Assembly (NCBI RefSeq): GCF_002846395.1
Contig: NZ_PJMU01000001.1
Coordinates: 992,001 to 1,056,000 of the forward strand
Direction of reading: 5' to 3'
Origin: Pontibacter ramchanderi
Lineage (GTDB): Bacteria; Bacteroidota; Bacteroidia; Cytophagales; Hymenobacteraceae
Length of the DNA: 64,000 bases
The position numbers were made by a program, and so were the translations under genes. The notes under the pieces were generated by a model, which worked only from the letters and a program-made list of their open reading frames with translations, was not told the DNA's origin and did not search any database. Of this stretch, positions 7,754 through 16,579 are shown piece after piece. The first letter of the stretch is position 1. The number at the start of each line of letters is the position of its first letter.

Positions 7754-9445
7754 ATGAATCATGAACGGCAACCGAATTTCCTGCTCATTGTAGTGGACGA
7801 CATGGGCTACTCCGACTGCCAGCCTTTTGGCGGCGAGATCAACACGCCCAACCTGCAGCAGCTAGCTGACAACGGCGTGCGTTTCCGCCATTTCCATACC
7901 TCGGCGCTCTGCGCGCCTACCCGGTCCATGCTGCTATCGGGCTGCGACAACCACCAGGCGGGCCTGGGCAACATGCCAACGGCACACGCCACCAACCAGT
8001 ACATGCAGCCCGGCTACGAAGGCTACCTCAACAAAGAGGTGCTGACCATTCCTGAGATTCTGAAAGAGGCCGGCTACCATACCTACATGTCCGGCAAATG
8101 GCACCTGGGCGAGCTGGACGGCTTCAGGCCCCACTCCAGGGGCTTCGAGCGCACCTTCTCCTTTCTGGGCGGCGGTGCCAGCCATTTCAACGATCAGCGG
8201 GCCCTGAGCGAATTTGAGCAACCGCACACAAAGTATTCGGAAAACGGTGAGACAGTGGAGCACCTGCCGGAGGACTTCTACTCATCTGACTACTATACCG
8301 ACAGAATGATCCAGTACTTAGCAGAGCAGCAGGACGATCAGCCCTTTTTTGCTTACCTGGCCTTTACCGCCCCGCACGACCCCCTGCAGGTGCCCGACGC
8401 GTGGCTGGATAAGTACAAGGGGGCGTACGATGGCGGGTATGACGCCATCCGGGAGCAGCGCCTGCAGCGGATGAAGGAGCTCGGCCTTGTCCCCCAGGAC
8501 CTGACCCCGAACGAAGGCAGTGGCATGTTTGAAAAGTGGGAAGAGCTAAGAGAAAACGAGCGAAGAGAAGCCGCCCGGAAAATGGAGATCTACGCCGCCA
8601 TGATCGAAAACCTGGACTGGAACCTCGGCCGCCTGTTTGACAAGCTGAAGGAGCTGGACAAGTTCGATGATACCATCATTTTCTTTCTGTCCGACAACGG
8701 TGCCAACCCGAAGGAGCCCTATTTCTATGCGCCAAACACGAAGGAATTGATTGCAGCGGAATACGACAACAGTCTGGAGAATATGGGCAGGATCAACTCG
8801 TTCATCTCCATCGGCGGTGCCTGGGCGGAAGTGGCGAACACGCCGCTTTCCTACTTTAAGCTGACAACCTACGAGGGCGGCACGCAAACACCCTTTATCG
8901 TTTCGGGCAGGCGCATGCACAAACGCGGCATCGTGACAGATGAGCTGCTCCACGTCACCGACATCCTGCCCACCATCCTCGACTACGCCAATGTATCATA
9001 CCCCAAAGAGAAAGGCCTGAAGCCACTCTACGGCACTTCGCTGAAACCCTACCTGCAGCAGGAAACCAGGCAGCCGGTGCGCAACGACTTTGACGTGCTG
9101 GGGTTTGAGATAACCGAATGTAAGGCCGTGCTCAAAGGCGACTGGAAACTCATCTTCATGCCTCCACCCTACGGCAAGGGCGACGAGTGGCACCTGTACA
9201 ACCTAAAGGAAGACATCAAGGAAGAAAACAATTTGGCAGAGCAGTTTCCTGCCAAGTTCAACGAACTGAAAGCCGACTGGCAGGCCTACGCCATATCAGT
9301 GGGTTACATCAAAGCTAATGATGAAAGAGCAGTGGCTAAACTGGGCTATGAGGAGTTTTACCGATTTGACCCGAAGCACCGGGTGCAGGAGGACGTGGGG
9401 GCGGAGTCTCCTGCACCAGCCTCACCAAACGCTTTGGGGGATTGA
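7754..9445 (+). CDS. Arylsulfatase, type I formylglycine-dependent, apparently cytosolic
   Basis: The 563-residue protein opens with FLLIVVDDMGYSD (metal aspartates 15 and 16) and has LCAPTRSMLLSG with Cys53 as the C-x-P-x-R residue converted to formylglycine in type I sulfatases. SGKWHLGE, TAPHDP and FFLSDNGANP are further family motifs with metal and sulfate ligands. It hydrolyses sulfate esters. The protein begins directly with the catalytic core; no signal peptide is seen and no upstream in-frame start supplies one, which is unusual because most Bacteroidota sulfatases are exported. A maturation enzyme is not in this window. It is followed after 12 bases by an SBF symporter and then a SulP transporter. 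Confidence 0.94.
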   Translation: MNHERQPNFLLIVVDDMGYSDCQPFGGEINTPNLQQLADNGVRFRHFHTSALCAPTRSMLLSGCDNHQAGLGNMPTAHATNQYMQPGYEGYLNKEVLTIPEILKEAGYHTYMSGKWHLGELDGFRPHSRGFERTFSFLGGGASHFNDQRALSEFEQPHTKYSENGETVEHLPEDFYSSDYYTDRMIQYLAEQQDDQPFFAYLAFTAPHDPLQVPDAWLDKYKGAYDGGYDAIREQRLQRMKELGLVPQDLTPNEGSGMFEKWEELRENERREAARKMEIYAAMIENLDWNLGRLFDKLKELDKFDDTIIFFLSDNGANPKEPYFYAPNTKELIAAEYDNSLENMGRINSFISIGGAWAEVANTPLSYFKLTTYEGGTQTPFIVSGRRMHKRGIVTDELLHVTDILPTILDYANVSYPKEKGLKPLYGTSLKPYLQQETRQPVRNDFDVLGFEITECKAVLKGDWKLIFMPPPYGKGDEWHLYNLKEDIKEENNLAEQFPAKFNELKADWQAYAISVGYIKANDERAVAKLGYEEFYRFDPKHRVQEDVGAESPAPASPNALGD

Positions 9446-9457
9446 TAAGCAGGCAGT

Positions 9458-10348
9458 ATGTTCCAAATCCTAATCAACATAGCGGGGATCGCGCTGCCCG
9501 TCTTCGTCTTCCTGACCATGCTCAACGTGGGCCTCACCCAGGAGCCGAAAGACATTGTGAAATACCTCAGGGACAGGAATTTTGCCCTGCGCATGTTGGT
9601 AGCCAACTTTGTGCTGGCGCCACTGCTCATGTGGGGGATGTTGCAGGTCTTTTCCATTGATCCATACCTGCGGGTGGGCCTTACCATCTTCAGCATTTGC
9701 GCCGGCGCCCCCTTCCTGATAAAACTCACGCAGCTGTCGGAGCACGACCTGGCACTCGGTGCCAGTACCATGATCACGCTGGTGCTGGCCACCGTGATTG
9801 CCGCGCCCCTGCTTCTGCCCCTTATCGTGCCGCAAATCGAGATCAATGGCGGCATGATTGCCTGGACCTTGCTCAAACAGCTGATCCTGCCCATTGTGCT
9901 GGGCATGGTGCTCTCCAAAGTGCTGCCCAACCTGACGGAAGCTGCGCAACCCTGGGTAGCCAGAATAGGCAACTGGACCTTGTATGTGGTGCTGGTTGCC
10001 ACCCTGGCAGGCTACTTCCCTGAAACGAAGGCGATAATGGGGCAGGGCGCCATCCTGATCGGCATTGCCTTTATTCTGGGGTCTTTTGGCATCGGTTACC
10101 TGCTGGGTGGCCGCGACAAGGAAGATCACCTGCAGGATATTGGAGCACTGGGCACGGCACAGCGAAACACGGCTGCCAGCATGATCATCGCCGCGCAGAA
10201 TTTCAGCGACTACCCGGAAGTACTCGTCATCATCACGATTGCCAACACCCTGGGTATAGCCATTCTGCTCGCGATTGCCAAGTTCTTATCGAAGGACAAT
10301 AAAGTGGGGATCTATACCTATCGGTACCGATTGCGCACGGATACCTGA
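9458..10348 (+). CDS. Bile acid:sodium symporter (SBF/BASS) family transporter
   Basis: The 296-residue product is a polytopic membrane protein with about nine to ten hydrophobic segments. The conserved signature GALGTAQRNTAASMIIA followed by QNF lies in the second half, where the family has its substrate-binding crossover helices; CAGAPFLIKLTQ forms the equivalent motif in the first half. The family imports bile acids and other organic anions with sodium. Position between the sulfatase (12 bases) and SulP gene (49 bases) suggests it imports an organosulfate that the sulfatase cleaves. This is an inference. Confidence 0.9.
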   Translation: MFQILINIAGIALPVFVFLTMLNVGLTQEPKDIVKYLRDRNFALRMLVANFVLAPLLMWGMLQVFSIDPYLRVGLTIFSICAGAPFLIKLTQLSEHDLALGASTMITLVLATVIAAPLLLPLIVPQIEINGGMIAWTLLKQLILPIVLGMVLSKVLPNLTEAAQPWVARIGNWTLYVVLVATLAGYFPETKAIMGQGAILIGIAFILGSFGIGYLLGGRDKEDHLQDIGALGTAQRNTAASMIIAAQNFSDYPEVLVIITIANTLGIAILLAIAKFLSKDNKVGIYTYRYRLRTDT

Positions 10349-10397
10349 TGCAATCTAAAAAAGACAGCTAACCATTGTAAAACCTCGTTTGTGATCT

Positions 10398-12179
10398 ATG
10401 ACTCTCGATCCGGTAAAAAATAAAGAAAGGGAGAACGCCGCAAAGGTGCCGGAAGACCTGCTGCCGGGTGAGGCCAAGCTGAAGCATACGGTAGAAGTAA
10501 CAATGCACAAGCAGGCAAAGGTCTCCACGCTAAAGGATGACGCCAATGCCGGTCTGACCGTGGCCATGAACGAGATTCCGGATGGGATGGCCTGCGGTTT
10601 GCTGGCAGGAGTGAGCCCCGTGATGGGTCTGTTCGCCGCCGTGTGCGGAGGCATTGTGGGCGGTATTTTCAACAGCTCCAAACTGATGATCATCTCCACT
10701 ACCAGCGCAGCCGCCTTCCTGCTTTACCAGCTCACGCAGGCCTACCCGGAGGCACAGCGCGTGGATGCCCTGATCCTGCTGGTGATCCTCTCCGGCGCTT
10801 TCATGATTCTGATGGGGCTGCTGAGGCTGGGGAGCCTGGTGCGTTTCGTCTCGCATTCGGTCATGACGGGCTTTCTGGCCGGTATCTCCATCCTGACTAT
10901 CCTGAGCCAGCTGCCCACGCTTTTTGCTATACCTGCCGAGGGTACCAACAAGATCCTCCAGACGATCAACCTGTTCCAAAACATCCACCTCACCAACTGG
11001 CACGCGCTTCTACCGGGACTTGCCACGATCGCCTGCATGATCCTGCTTCCCAGAACACCCTTGGGCCATAAATCAGCCATCGTTGCCATCGCGCTGCCGT
11101 CTCTGCTGATCTTTTTCATGAACTGGACCGACGTGGAAGTGGTGACCGATGTGGGGGAGATCCCGACAGGTATACCGCCGCTGCGCCTGCCCGATTTCTC
11201 GCTCCTGCAGCCCTCCCTCCTCAGCGGAGCGCTTTCACTGGCCCTGATCACGCTGATTCAGGCAGCCGGGGTCAGCCAGAGCGTGCCCAACCCGGACGGC
11301 TCGCGTTCCAACACCTCCAAAGACTTTATCAGCCAGGGTATAGCCAACGTTACCTCGGGTCTGTTTGGCGGCATTGGCGTGGGCGGCTCCCTGGGGTCTA
11401 CTTCCCTGAACATTGTTTCGGGCGCGCGGAGCCGCTGGGCGGGCATCCTATCTGGAACGCTGGTTCTTACGCTCGTCTTGCTGCTTCCGGGCTTAGTTGG
11501 CAATGTGGCCATGCCGGTACTGGCCGCCATCATGATTTTTGCCATGGCCAGCTCCCTGAAAATGGAGGAGAACATCCAGGTATGGAACGCCGGCTGGGCA
11601 GCCAGAATCGGCCTTGTCTCCACCTTTCTGGTCACTTTGTTTATGCCGGTTCAGTACGCGGTGCTGATCGGGGTCCTCATTTCCTTTACTCTCTATTTTT
11701 TCACTTCGTCGCGACTGGTAAAACTGCGCAGAAGGCGGCTGACGAGGGAAGGGTGGTTTGAAGAAATGGCCTTGCCTGCAGCCATTGAACAGGAAGGCAT
11801 CCACATTTTTGCGGTGGACGGCGACCTGCATTTCGCCGGGGCGCGGACCCTGGAAAACCAATGGCCCAAGCTGGCTCCGGAAACCCGGCGCCCCGTCATC
11901 ATCCTGGAACTGAGAGGCCGCAACAACATCGGCGCCACACTGACGGAGGTGATCGAGAATTTTTACGACAAGATCAGAATGGCTGGGGGCAGGTTCTACC
12001 TCACTGAGTTGGGAGCGAACAGCTATGTCGCTTTTCAGGCGCAGGCGGCCTCGGAAGTATTGCGCGGCATACGCATGTTGCGGAAGGACACCATTGTCGG
12101 GAACAGCACCCGGCAGGCAGTGCTGGAAGCACAGGAATGGCTGAAAAAAGGGGCTCCCGCAGAAGGAACCTATACCTAG
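10398..12179 (+). CDS. SulP family anion transporter with STAS domain
   Basis: The 593-residue protein has a cytosolic leader (residues 1-50), a SulP permease core with PDGMACGLLAG and many hydrophobic segments (about 60-440), and a C-terminal STAS domain (about 455-590, FAVDGDLHFAGARTLE). The segment with GLFGGIGVGGSLGSTSLN is the usual SulP loop. It is in an operon after the sulfatase and SBF genes, so sulfate is the most likely anion, either for efflux of sulfate released in the cytosol or for uptake; the sequence does not decide. It is paralogous to the truncated gene at 1-1725, about 9 kb away in the opposite orientation. Confidence 0.93.
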   Translation: MTLDPVKNKERENAAKVPEDLLPGEAKLKHTVEVTMHKQAKVSTLKDDANAGLTVAMNEIPDGMACGLLAGVSPVMGLFAAVCGGIVGGIFNSSKLMIISTTSAAAFLLYQLTQAYPEAQRVDALILLVILSGAFMILMGLLRLGSLVRFVSHSVMTGFLAGISILTILSQLPTLFAIPAEGTNKILQTINLFQNIHLTNWHALLPGLATIACMILLPRTPLGHKSAIVAIALPSLLIFFMNWTDVEVVTDVGEIPTGIPPLRLPDFSLLQPSLLSGALSLALITLIQAAGVSQSVPNPDGSRSNTSKDFISQGIANVTSGLFGGIGVGGSLGSTSLNIVSGARSRWAGILSGTLVLTLVLLLPGLVGNVAMPVLAAIMIFAMASSLKMEENIQVWNAGWAARIGLVSTFLVTLFMPVQYAVLIGVLISFTLYFFTSSRLVKLRRRRLTREGWFEEMALPAAIEQEGIHIFAVDGDLHFAGARTLENQWPKLAPETRRPVIILELRGRNNIGATLTEVIENFYDKIRMAGGRFYLTELGANSYVAFQAQAASEVLRGIRMLRKDTIVGNSTRQAVLEAQEWLKKGAPAEGTYT

Positions 12180-12240
12180 CCCAACGGCCGTTTGAGATCG
12201 GGCTTAAGCAACTTGGCAGCGCAACTTCAACTCCGGCGCA

Positions 12241-12264
12241 GGTATAGGTATAGGTATAGGTATA
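12241..12264. repeat. Four tandem copies of GGTATA
   Basis: Four perfect head-to-tail copies of the hexamer GGTATA lie in the spacer between two convergent genes. The same hexamer is over-used across the window. Shorter tandem runs occur at about 22363-22375 and 31228-31239. Confidence 0.9.
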
Positions 12265-12327
12265 AGGCCGCCTCAATCAGATGCGAGATGGATTAAACCG
12301 TTTGTTTTGCTCTCAGTTAAGAGAGGG

Positions 12328-13269
12328 CTACTCTTTCGCAAATTCTCTGGTGCTTCTGACCGTATCGATGGACCGCACCATTTTCTCAATGGCTTCCCGC
12401 TTAGGCTCCAGGAAAGGAGGCAGCGACAGCTTCTCGCCCAGCGTTTCATAGGGTTCATCCCCCATAAAACCGGCTCCGTCGGTGGCCAGCTCGAACAAGA
12501 TACTGGGCGCAACCCGCGTGTATACCGACTCGAAGAAATGACGGTTGACGTAGCCGGATGAAGGGAGCACGGCGCGGTTCTCCACCCGGAAAGCGACGTG
12601 GTGCACGGTTCCAAACCCTTGCTGGGCCATCGCCACATTTCCGTTCTGCTCGACGATCACAGCAGCACCGTTTCCGCCCTCCCCTACTTCAAACCGATGG
12701 AAGGTGCCCTCCTGCGCGGTTTCTTTAAACAGAAAGACCTTTTCCAGTATTTCTTTCAGGTAGTCAAACTCTCCGATCCGGATAAAGACCGGACCCAGAC
12801 CCGTGATGGCATGTTCAAGCGGAACGGGGGCTTTTTGCCAGGGCGTGCCCGATGCTATACCTGTGTTCTTTTCGTCCGAGATAAGCTGGTACTGTTGGTC
12901 GTCAAAATCAACGAAAGAGAGGGTTTTTCGGCCAAACTGAACTTCCAGATCAGTTTGCTTTACGTTCAGACGGTCAAAGCGCTTTTCCCAGTAGGCCAGG
13001 GCCGCGTCGTTTGGAGCCCGGAAAGAGGTTTTGGCGATCTCATTTGTGCCGTGCACGCCTTTCGGAATGCCGGGGAAATCGAAGAAAGTCATGGCGGTGC
13101 CGGCACTCCCTTTGTCATCGGCGAAGAACAAGTGGTAGGTTTGGATATCGTCCTGGTTCACCGTTTTTTTCACCAGGCGCATGCCCAGGGTATAGGTGAA
13201 GAACTCATATATCTTTTCGGCGCTGCTGGTGATGGCCGTGACATGGTGTACTCCTTTTAGCTCGTTCAT
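12328..13269 (-). CDS. VOC family ring-cleaving dioxygenase, second copy
   Basis: This 313-residue protein has the same two-module VOC layout as the gene at 5750-6685. Candidate metal ligands are the His in GVHHVTAIT near residue 7, the His in VHHVAFRVENR and the Glu in ILFELATDGAGF. The family cleaves hydroquinone-type rings. The start MNELKGVHHV at 13269 is used because the frame upstream to 13344 adds a non-conserved leader that crosses the promoter. It is single, convergent with the SulP operon and divergent from the FMN reductase at 13473, about 200 bases away. The pairing of a dioxygenase and an FMN-dependent reductase fits quinone detoxification. Confidence 0.92.
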   Translation of the reverse strand: MNELKGVHHVTAITSSAEKIYEFFTYTLGMRLVKKTVNQDDIQTYHLFFADDKGSAGTAMTFFDFPGIPKGVHGTNEIAKTSFRAPNDAALAYWEKRFDRLNVKQTDLEVQFGRKTLSFVDFDDQQYQLISDEKNTGIASGTPWQKAPVPLEHAITGLGPVFIRIGEFDYLKEILEKVFLFKETAQEGTFHRFEVGEGGNGAAVIVEQNGNVAMAQQGFGTVHHVAFRVENRAVLPSSGYVNRHFFESVYTRVAPSILFELATDGAGFMGDEPYETLGEKLSLPPFLEPKREAIEKMVRSIDTVRSTREFAKE

Positions 13270-13472
13270 GCTATTTGCTTTTTGTTCGTTTTGGCGGCAG
13301 GTATAGGTTTTATACATTGCCTCTGCCCCAAACAGGTATAGCACCTGAAAAACTTACACCGCAGCCTCGCGCTATACCTGACTCTCCGGTTCTGTTAGTC
13401 CAAACAATTGTCGCCCACCTGCTTAAAACTTTTTAGCGGGCTCCCGTTTAACAAAATAAAAAAAAGATAGCC

Positions 13473-14138
13473 ATGGCAGAAGAACAAAATAAAAGCCGGG
13501 AGCACACCAGTTTTCTGGTTTTCTCGGCCTCACTCCGAAAAGATTCGCTGAACACCAAACTGGCAAAACTGGCCGTGAAAGTGATTGAGCAACATGGTGG
13601 CACCGTGGACTTCGCCGACATGGCCGAGTTCGACTGCCCCACCTTTAACCAGGATCTGGAAGTGGACGGCTTTCATCCGGATGGGGCCAAAGCGTTTCGG
13701 GAACGCATTCTGGCAAACGATGCCATGATCGTTTCATCGCCGGAGTATAATGGTTCCATGCCCGGCTACCTTAAAAATGTGATCGACTGGACCTCCCGTT
13801 TCCGTCCGCAACCCTTCCACCAGCACCACGCCCTGCTGATGTCCGCTTCTCCCTCCATGGCGGGCGGTAACCGCGGGCTTTGGGCCTTGCGCGTTCCCTT
13901 TGAGCACCTCGGCACTAGGGTATACCCGGATATGTTTTCACTGGCTACTGCCCACGAGGCTTTTCATGAAGATGGTAGCCTGAAAGATAAAACGCTGGCC
14001 AAACGGTTTGAGGACAACCTGGTTGCTTTTATGAACCTGGTGGAAGCCTCCAAGCACTATCCGTGCATCCGTAAGGCCTGGGTAGAGTTTTTGGGAGAGA
14101 AACCGGCCAAGGAAACAGAACGGGTGGAAGAGAGCTGA
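13473..14138 (+). CDS. NADPH-dependent FMN reductase family protein
   Basis: The 221-residue protein has a flavodoxin-like fold of the FMN reductase type. LVFSASLRKDSLNTKLA is the phosphate-binding first loop, and SSPEYNGSMPGYLKNVIDW is the classic flavin-binding signature of the ChrR/azoreductase-like group. A leader of about 12 charged residues precedes the first strand. These enzymes reduce flavins, quinones, azo dyes or chromate with NAD(P)H in the cytosol. It is divergent from the ring-cleaving dioxygenase at 12328-13269, and the shared spacer probably holds both promoters. A two-electron quinone reductase role is an inference from this context. Confidence 0.92.
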   Translation: MAEEQNKSREHTSFLVFSASLRKDSLNTKLAKLAVKVIEQHGGTVDFADMAEFDCPTFNQDLEVDGFHPDGAKAFRERILANDAMIVSSPEYNGSMPGYLKNVIDWTSRFRPQPFHQHHALLMSASPSMAGGNRGLWALRVPFEHLGTRVYPDMFSLATAHEAFHEDGSLKDKTLAKRFEDNLVAFMNLVEASKHYPCIRKAWVEFLGEKPAKETERVEES

Positions 14139-14190
14139 TCCCTAACGAGGGCACTATGCACTTACGCTACAGGTATAGCATCTGGAATCA

Positions 14191-14220
14191 AAAAGCCGCA
14201 GCATGTCGGGCTGCGGCTTC
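14191..14220 (-). terminator. Terminator hairpin for the gene at 14281-14685
   Basis: AAGCCGCAGC (14193-14202) pairs with GCTGCGGCTT (14210-14219) over ten bases around a seven-base loop. On the minus strand the stem is followed by a T run, so it should stop transcription from the minus-strand gene, and possibly also from the convergent FMN reductase gene. Confidence 0.75.
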
Positions 14221-14280
14221 ATCAGGTATGTGGAATCGATTGTGACCTTGAACCAGGCACGGTGCCCGGCGCGGGACCTA

Positions 14281-14685
14281 CTACGTTTTGGCCTCGGTGA
14301 GTTGATCGAGAATGCTCTCGCCCAGTACGATGTCGGCCACCTTTATACTCCCTTTGCCGATCTGTTTCCACACGCCGCTTACCTGCAGCACCGCAATCCT
14401 GTCGGTAGGGGACACTTCGGCAACATAGGAGATTTTGGACTCAACCAAGCGGTTGGCCACAGCTTCGTGCAGCTCTTTTACGGAAGCAGGATGGGTGAGC
14501 ATGTTGCGGAAGTCTGCCAGCAAGGTATAGCCCGGGGCTGCCACGCTGATCACTTTATTCCAGTCATTCAAATAATTCGGCACCACCTCCGGCGATTTCC
14601 AGTAACTATTGATTCTGAGGTAAATACGGTTCTTTTTAGGATTGTAAGCTAGTTCGTAGAATTTGTTATCCGATACAGTAATCAT
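14281..14685 (-). CDS. Hypothetical protein, STAS/SpoIIAA-like
   Basis: This 134-residue protein has no catalytic motif I can name. Its pattern (YNPKKNRIYLRINSYWKS, then TLLADFRNMLTHP, then RIAVLQVSGVW) of alternating strands and amphipathic helices resembles small SpoIIAA/STAS-like proteins common in Cytophagales, with ADFR as a typical strand-loop. No signal peptide or membrane segment is visible. It has its own terminator at 14191-14220 and a long upstream spacer containing a repeat element. The function is unknown; the fold suggestion is tentative. Confidence 0.75.
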   Translation of the reverse strand: MITVSDNKFYELAYNPKKNRIYLRINSYWKSPEVVPNYLNDWNKVISVAAPGYTLLADFRNMLTHPASVKELHEAVANRLVESKISYVAEVSPTDRIAVLQVSGVWKQIGKGSIKVADIVLGESILDQLTEAKT

Positions 14686-14807
14686 CCCGCAAATTATAAT
14701 TTAACGAAACACAAAGATAAGAAAACAACAGATGCCTGCTATGTATGTTTAGACCAGACTCTCTAAAGCGGCCCTCTAGACAGGGGTGACGCCCCCTGTT
14801 TGCCCAC

Positions 14808-14970
14808 AGGGCCGTTAAGTTCTGCAAAAACTATCCCCTTGAGGGGATTATAGGGGTGTTAATTCGGTACATAAATGCCAATTATTCACTAATTCGTAAT
14901 ACAACCGCTGTTGCAAACACCCCTCTGCGCTCCCCTCAAGGGGAGAATTCCCCTAGAACTTAACGGCCCT
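14808..14970. repeat. REPIN/MITE-like foldback element, copy 1 (core 14834-14944)
   Basis: The 111-bp core runs from palindrome TCCCCTTGAGGGGA (14834-14847) to TCCCCTCAAGGGGA (14931-14944). The inner flanks differ: left reads TTATAGGGGTGTT, right (reverse complement) reads GCGCAGAGGGGTGTT. Outside the core, a perfect 16-base inverted repeat, AGGGCCGTTAAGTTCT (14808-14823) and its complement (14955-14970), brackets it. A further hairpin CAGGGG/CCCCTG is at 14781-14798. A second core copy of exactly the same length is at 50641-50751, in opposite orientation. The rest of this spacer (14686-15176) shows nothing else besides GGTATA words near 15120-15140. Confidence 0.85.
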
Positions 14971-15176
14971 GCCTGTGAGCCCAGCCGTAAATGCCCGTTT
15001 TTGTGTAGGACTCATGCATGTGTTCAGGCATTATACGGCCCATGAAATGAAAGTGGCCGGTGGCTGGGCGAGAAAGCGCTGCGGGAAGCGAAAGGCAGAA
15101 TAATTCGTAAATTAGCCCCAGGTATAAAACAGCAGGTATAAAACACCCTACACCTTACAACGATAACGGTCTTGCG

Positions 15177-15755
15177 ATGTACAACTTATTCTTTCAGAAC
15201 CTAAACAGTAAAGTCCAGCTTACGGAAGAGGAACAGGAGCAGATCAAAACCTACCTGACCCTGAAGAAGCTCCGCAAAAAGCAGTACCTGTTGCAGGAAG
15301 GCGATGTGTGCAAAGTAATCGCTTTTGTGGAGAAGGGTGCCCTGCGCGCCTACTCTGTGGACGAGAACAGCAATGAGCACATCATCCAGTTTGGGCTGGA
15401 GGGCTGGACGATCTCGGACCTCTACAGCTTCCTGACGGGCGAGCCTGCCACCTACAACATCGATGCCCTCGAAGACTCAGAACTGGTGATCATCAGCAAA
15501 TCGGCACACGAAGAGCTGCTGCAGACCATGCCCAAGTACGAAACCTTTACCCGACTCAACATCACGGGCGCCTATCTGGCCATGCAGCGCCGCCTCACTT
15601 CCATCATCAGCGCTTCTGTCGAAGAGCGTTACCAGGATTTCATCAATCTCTACCCACATATTGCGCAGCGGGTTCCCCAGCACATGATCGCCTCCTATAT
15701 GGGCCTCACCCCTGAGACCCTGAGCCGCATCAGAAAACGCATCTCCTCTAAATAA
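15177..15755 (+). CDS. Crp/Fnr family transcriptional regulator
   Basis: The 192-residue protein has an N-terminal cyclic-nucleotide-binding-like barrel (about residues 25-120, LLQEGDVCKVIAFVEKGALRAYS) and a C-terminal winged helix with PQHMIASYMGLTPETLSRIRKR. The recognition helix carries E-T-L-S-R, the E-x-x-S-R pattern that in E. coli FNR contacts TTGAT half sites. Only one cysteine is present, so it cannot hold an FNR-type 4Fe-4S cluster; the effector is unknown. The core looks slightly shorter than CRP. Just downstream, before the next operon, there is a perfect TTGAT-N4-ATCAA site, making that operon the likely target. Confidence 0.92.
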   Translation: MYNLFFQNLNSKVQLTEEEQEQIKTYLTLKKLRKKQYLLQEGDVCKVIAFVEKGALRAYSVDENSNEHIIQFGLEGWTISDLYSFLTGEPATYNIDALEDSELVIISKSAHEELLQTMPKYETFTRLNITGAYLAMQRRLTSIISASVEERYQDFINLYPHIAQRVPQHMIASYMGLTPETLSRIRKRISSK

Positions 15756-15764
15756 GCCTATACC

Positions 15765-15794
15765 TGCTTTTGCAAAAGCATTGATTTGAATCAA
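15765..15794. promoter_or_regulatory. FNR-type operator TTGAT-N4-ATCAA next to a 16-bp palindrome
   Basis: TTGATTTGAATCAA at 15781-15794 is a perfect FNR-family site. It is immediately preceded by the perfect 16-bp palindrome TGCTTTTGCAAAAGCA (15765-15780). The operator lies about 60 bases upstream of the -7 box TACCTTTG, a spacing compatible with activation from upstream of the promoter. The neighbouring regulator has the matching E-x-x-S-R recognition motif. Confidence 0.8.
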
Positions 15795-15840
15795 TGTGCT
15801 TTCTTGACTGGGCTCAATGCGACGAGGCAGCGCATGGTCG

Positions 15841-15848
15841 TACCTTTG
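15841..15848 (+). promoter_or_regulatory. Bacteroidota -7 box TACCTTTG
   Basis: TACCTTTG matches TAnnTTTG exactly and stands 20 bases before the ATG at 15869. This supports that start, because the alternative in-frame start at 15794 would lie upstream of the transcript. No clear -33 TTG element at the usual spacing was seen, which fits a promoter that depends on an activator. Confidence 0.65.
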
Positions 15849-15868
15849 TATTGTTAATAATAAAAGGT

Positions 15869-16531
15869 ATGAAGACAATGCAAACCATCGCCATTATAGG
15901 AGCTTCCGGAAACATGGGATCAGCCATTTCCAGAGGCCTGGCCAAAGGCAACTACCGGCTACTGCTTTGCGCCAACGACCTGGACAAAGTACAAACCGTA
16001 GCCGACGAGATCAAGAGCAGCCACCCAGGCGCCGAAGTAGCGGTGTCGGACTGCTCCCGGGATGCCTCCTGGGAGGCGGACATCATCATCGCGGTGGTAC
16101 CTTACGCCGCTGAGCAGGAGGTGGCCGAAAAGATAAAAGACGTAGCCAATCAGAAGATCGTGATCAGCATCGCCAATCCGCTGAACGACACATACGACGG
16201 GCTTGTGACCGCCCCGGAAACCAGTGCTGCGGAGGAGCTGCAAAAGCTGCTGCCGAACGCCAAAGTGGTCAAGGCTTTTAACACAACCTTCGCCGCAGAC
16301 TTCGCCACCCCTGTCATTGACGGGAAACAGGCCGACGCCTTTGTTGCCGGAGATGACCAGGAGGCCCTGCAGACCGTGGTTGAACTGGTAGAAACGGTTG
16401 GTTTCAACCCAATTGTAGCAGGTGGCCTGTCCGTGAGCGGCACGCTGGAGCGTATGCAGTTGCTGCTGATCCAGCTCAACATGAAGAATGGCTATAACTG
16501 GCTGGCTGGCTGGAAGATCCTGCATCACTAA
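15869..16531 (+). CDS. NADP-dependent oxidoreductase, F420-reductase/coenzyme F420-dependent-like
   Basis: The 220-residue protein starts with a Rossmann dinucleotide-binding motif, IAIIGASGNMGSAISRGL, and continues ADIIIAVVPYAAEQEVAEKI and KVVKAFNTTFAADF, which are typical of the NADP oxidoreductase family related to F420H2:NADP oxidoreductase and STEAP ferrireductases. The ATG at 15869 is supported by the promoter box just upstream. It probably uses NADPH; the second substrate is unknown, and F420 is only a family label. It leads an operon with YceI (48 bases downstream) and DoxX (a further 21 bases), placed behind an FNR-type operator. Confidence 0.88.
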   Translation: MKTMQTIAIIGASGNMGSAISRGLAKGNYRLLLCANDLDKVQTVADEIKSSHPGAEVAVSDCSRDASWEADIIIAVVPYAAEQEVAEKIKDVANQKIVISIANPLNDTYDGLVTAPETSAAEELQKLLPNAKVVKAFNTTFAADFATPVIDGKQADAFVAGDDQEALQTVVELVETVGFNPIVAGGLSVSGTLERMQLLLIQLNMKNGYNWLAGWKILHH

Positions 16532-16579
16532 GTAAATCACCAACAATTATATTCAAACACTATTTAAATCACACATTTT

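Noticed and set aside
12241..12264. A CRISPR-like or satellite array
   Set aside because: Only four hexamer copies without spacers; better explained as a cluster of the frequent GGTATA word.
14834..14944. A simple bidirectional terminator
   Set aside because: It has palindromes at both ends of a 111-bp unit, a second copy of equal length elsewhere in the window and no T runs after the stems; a dispersed repeat fits better.
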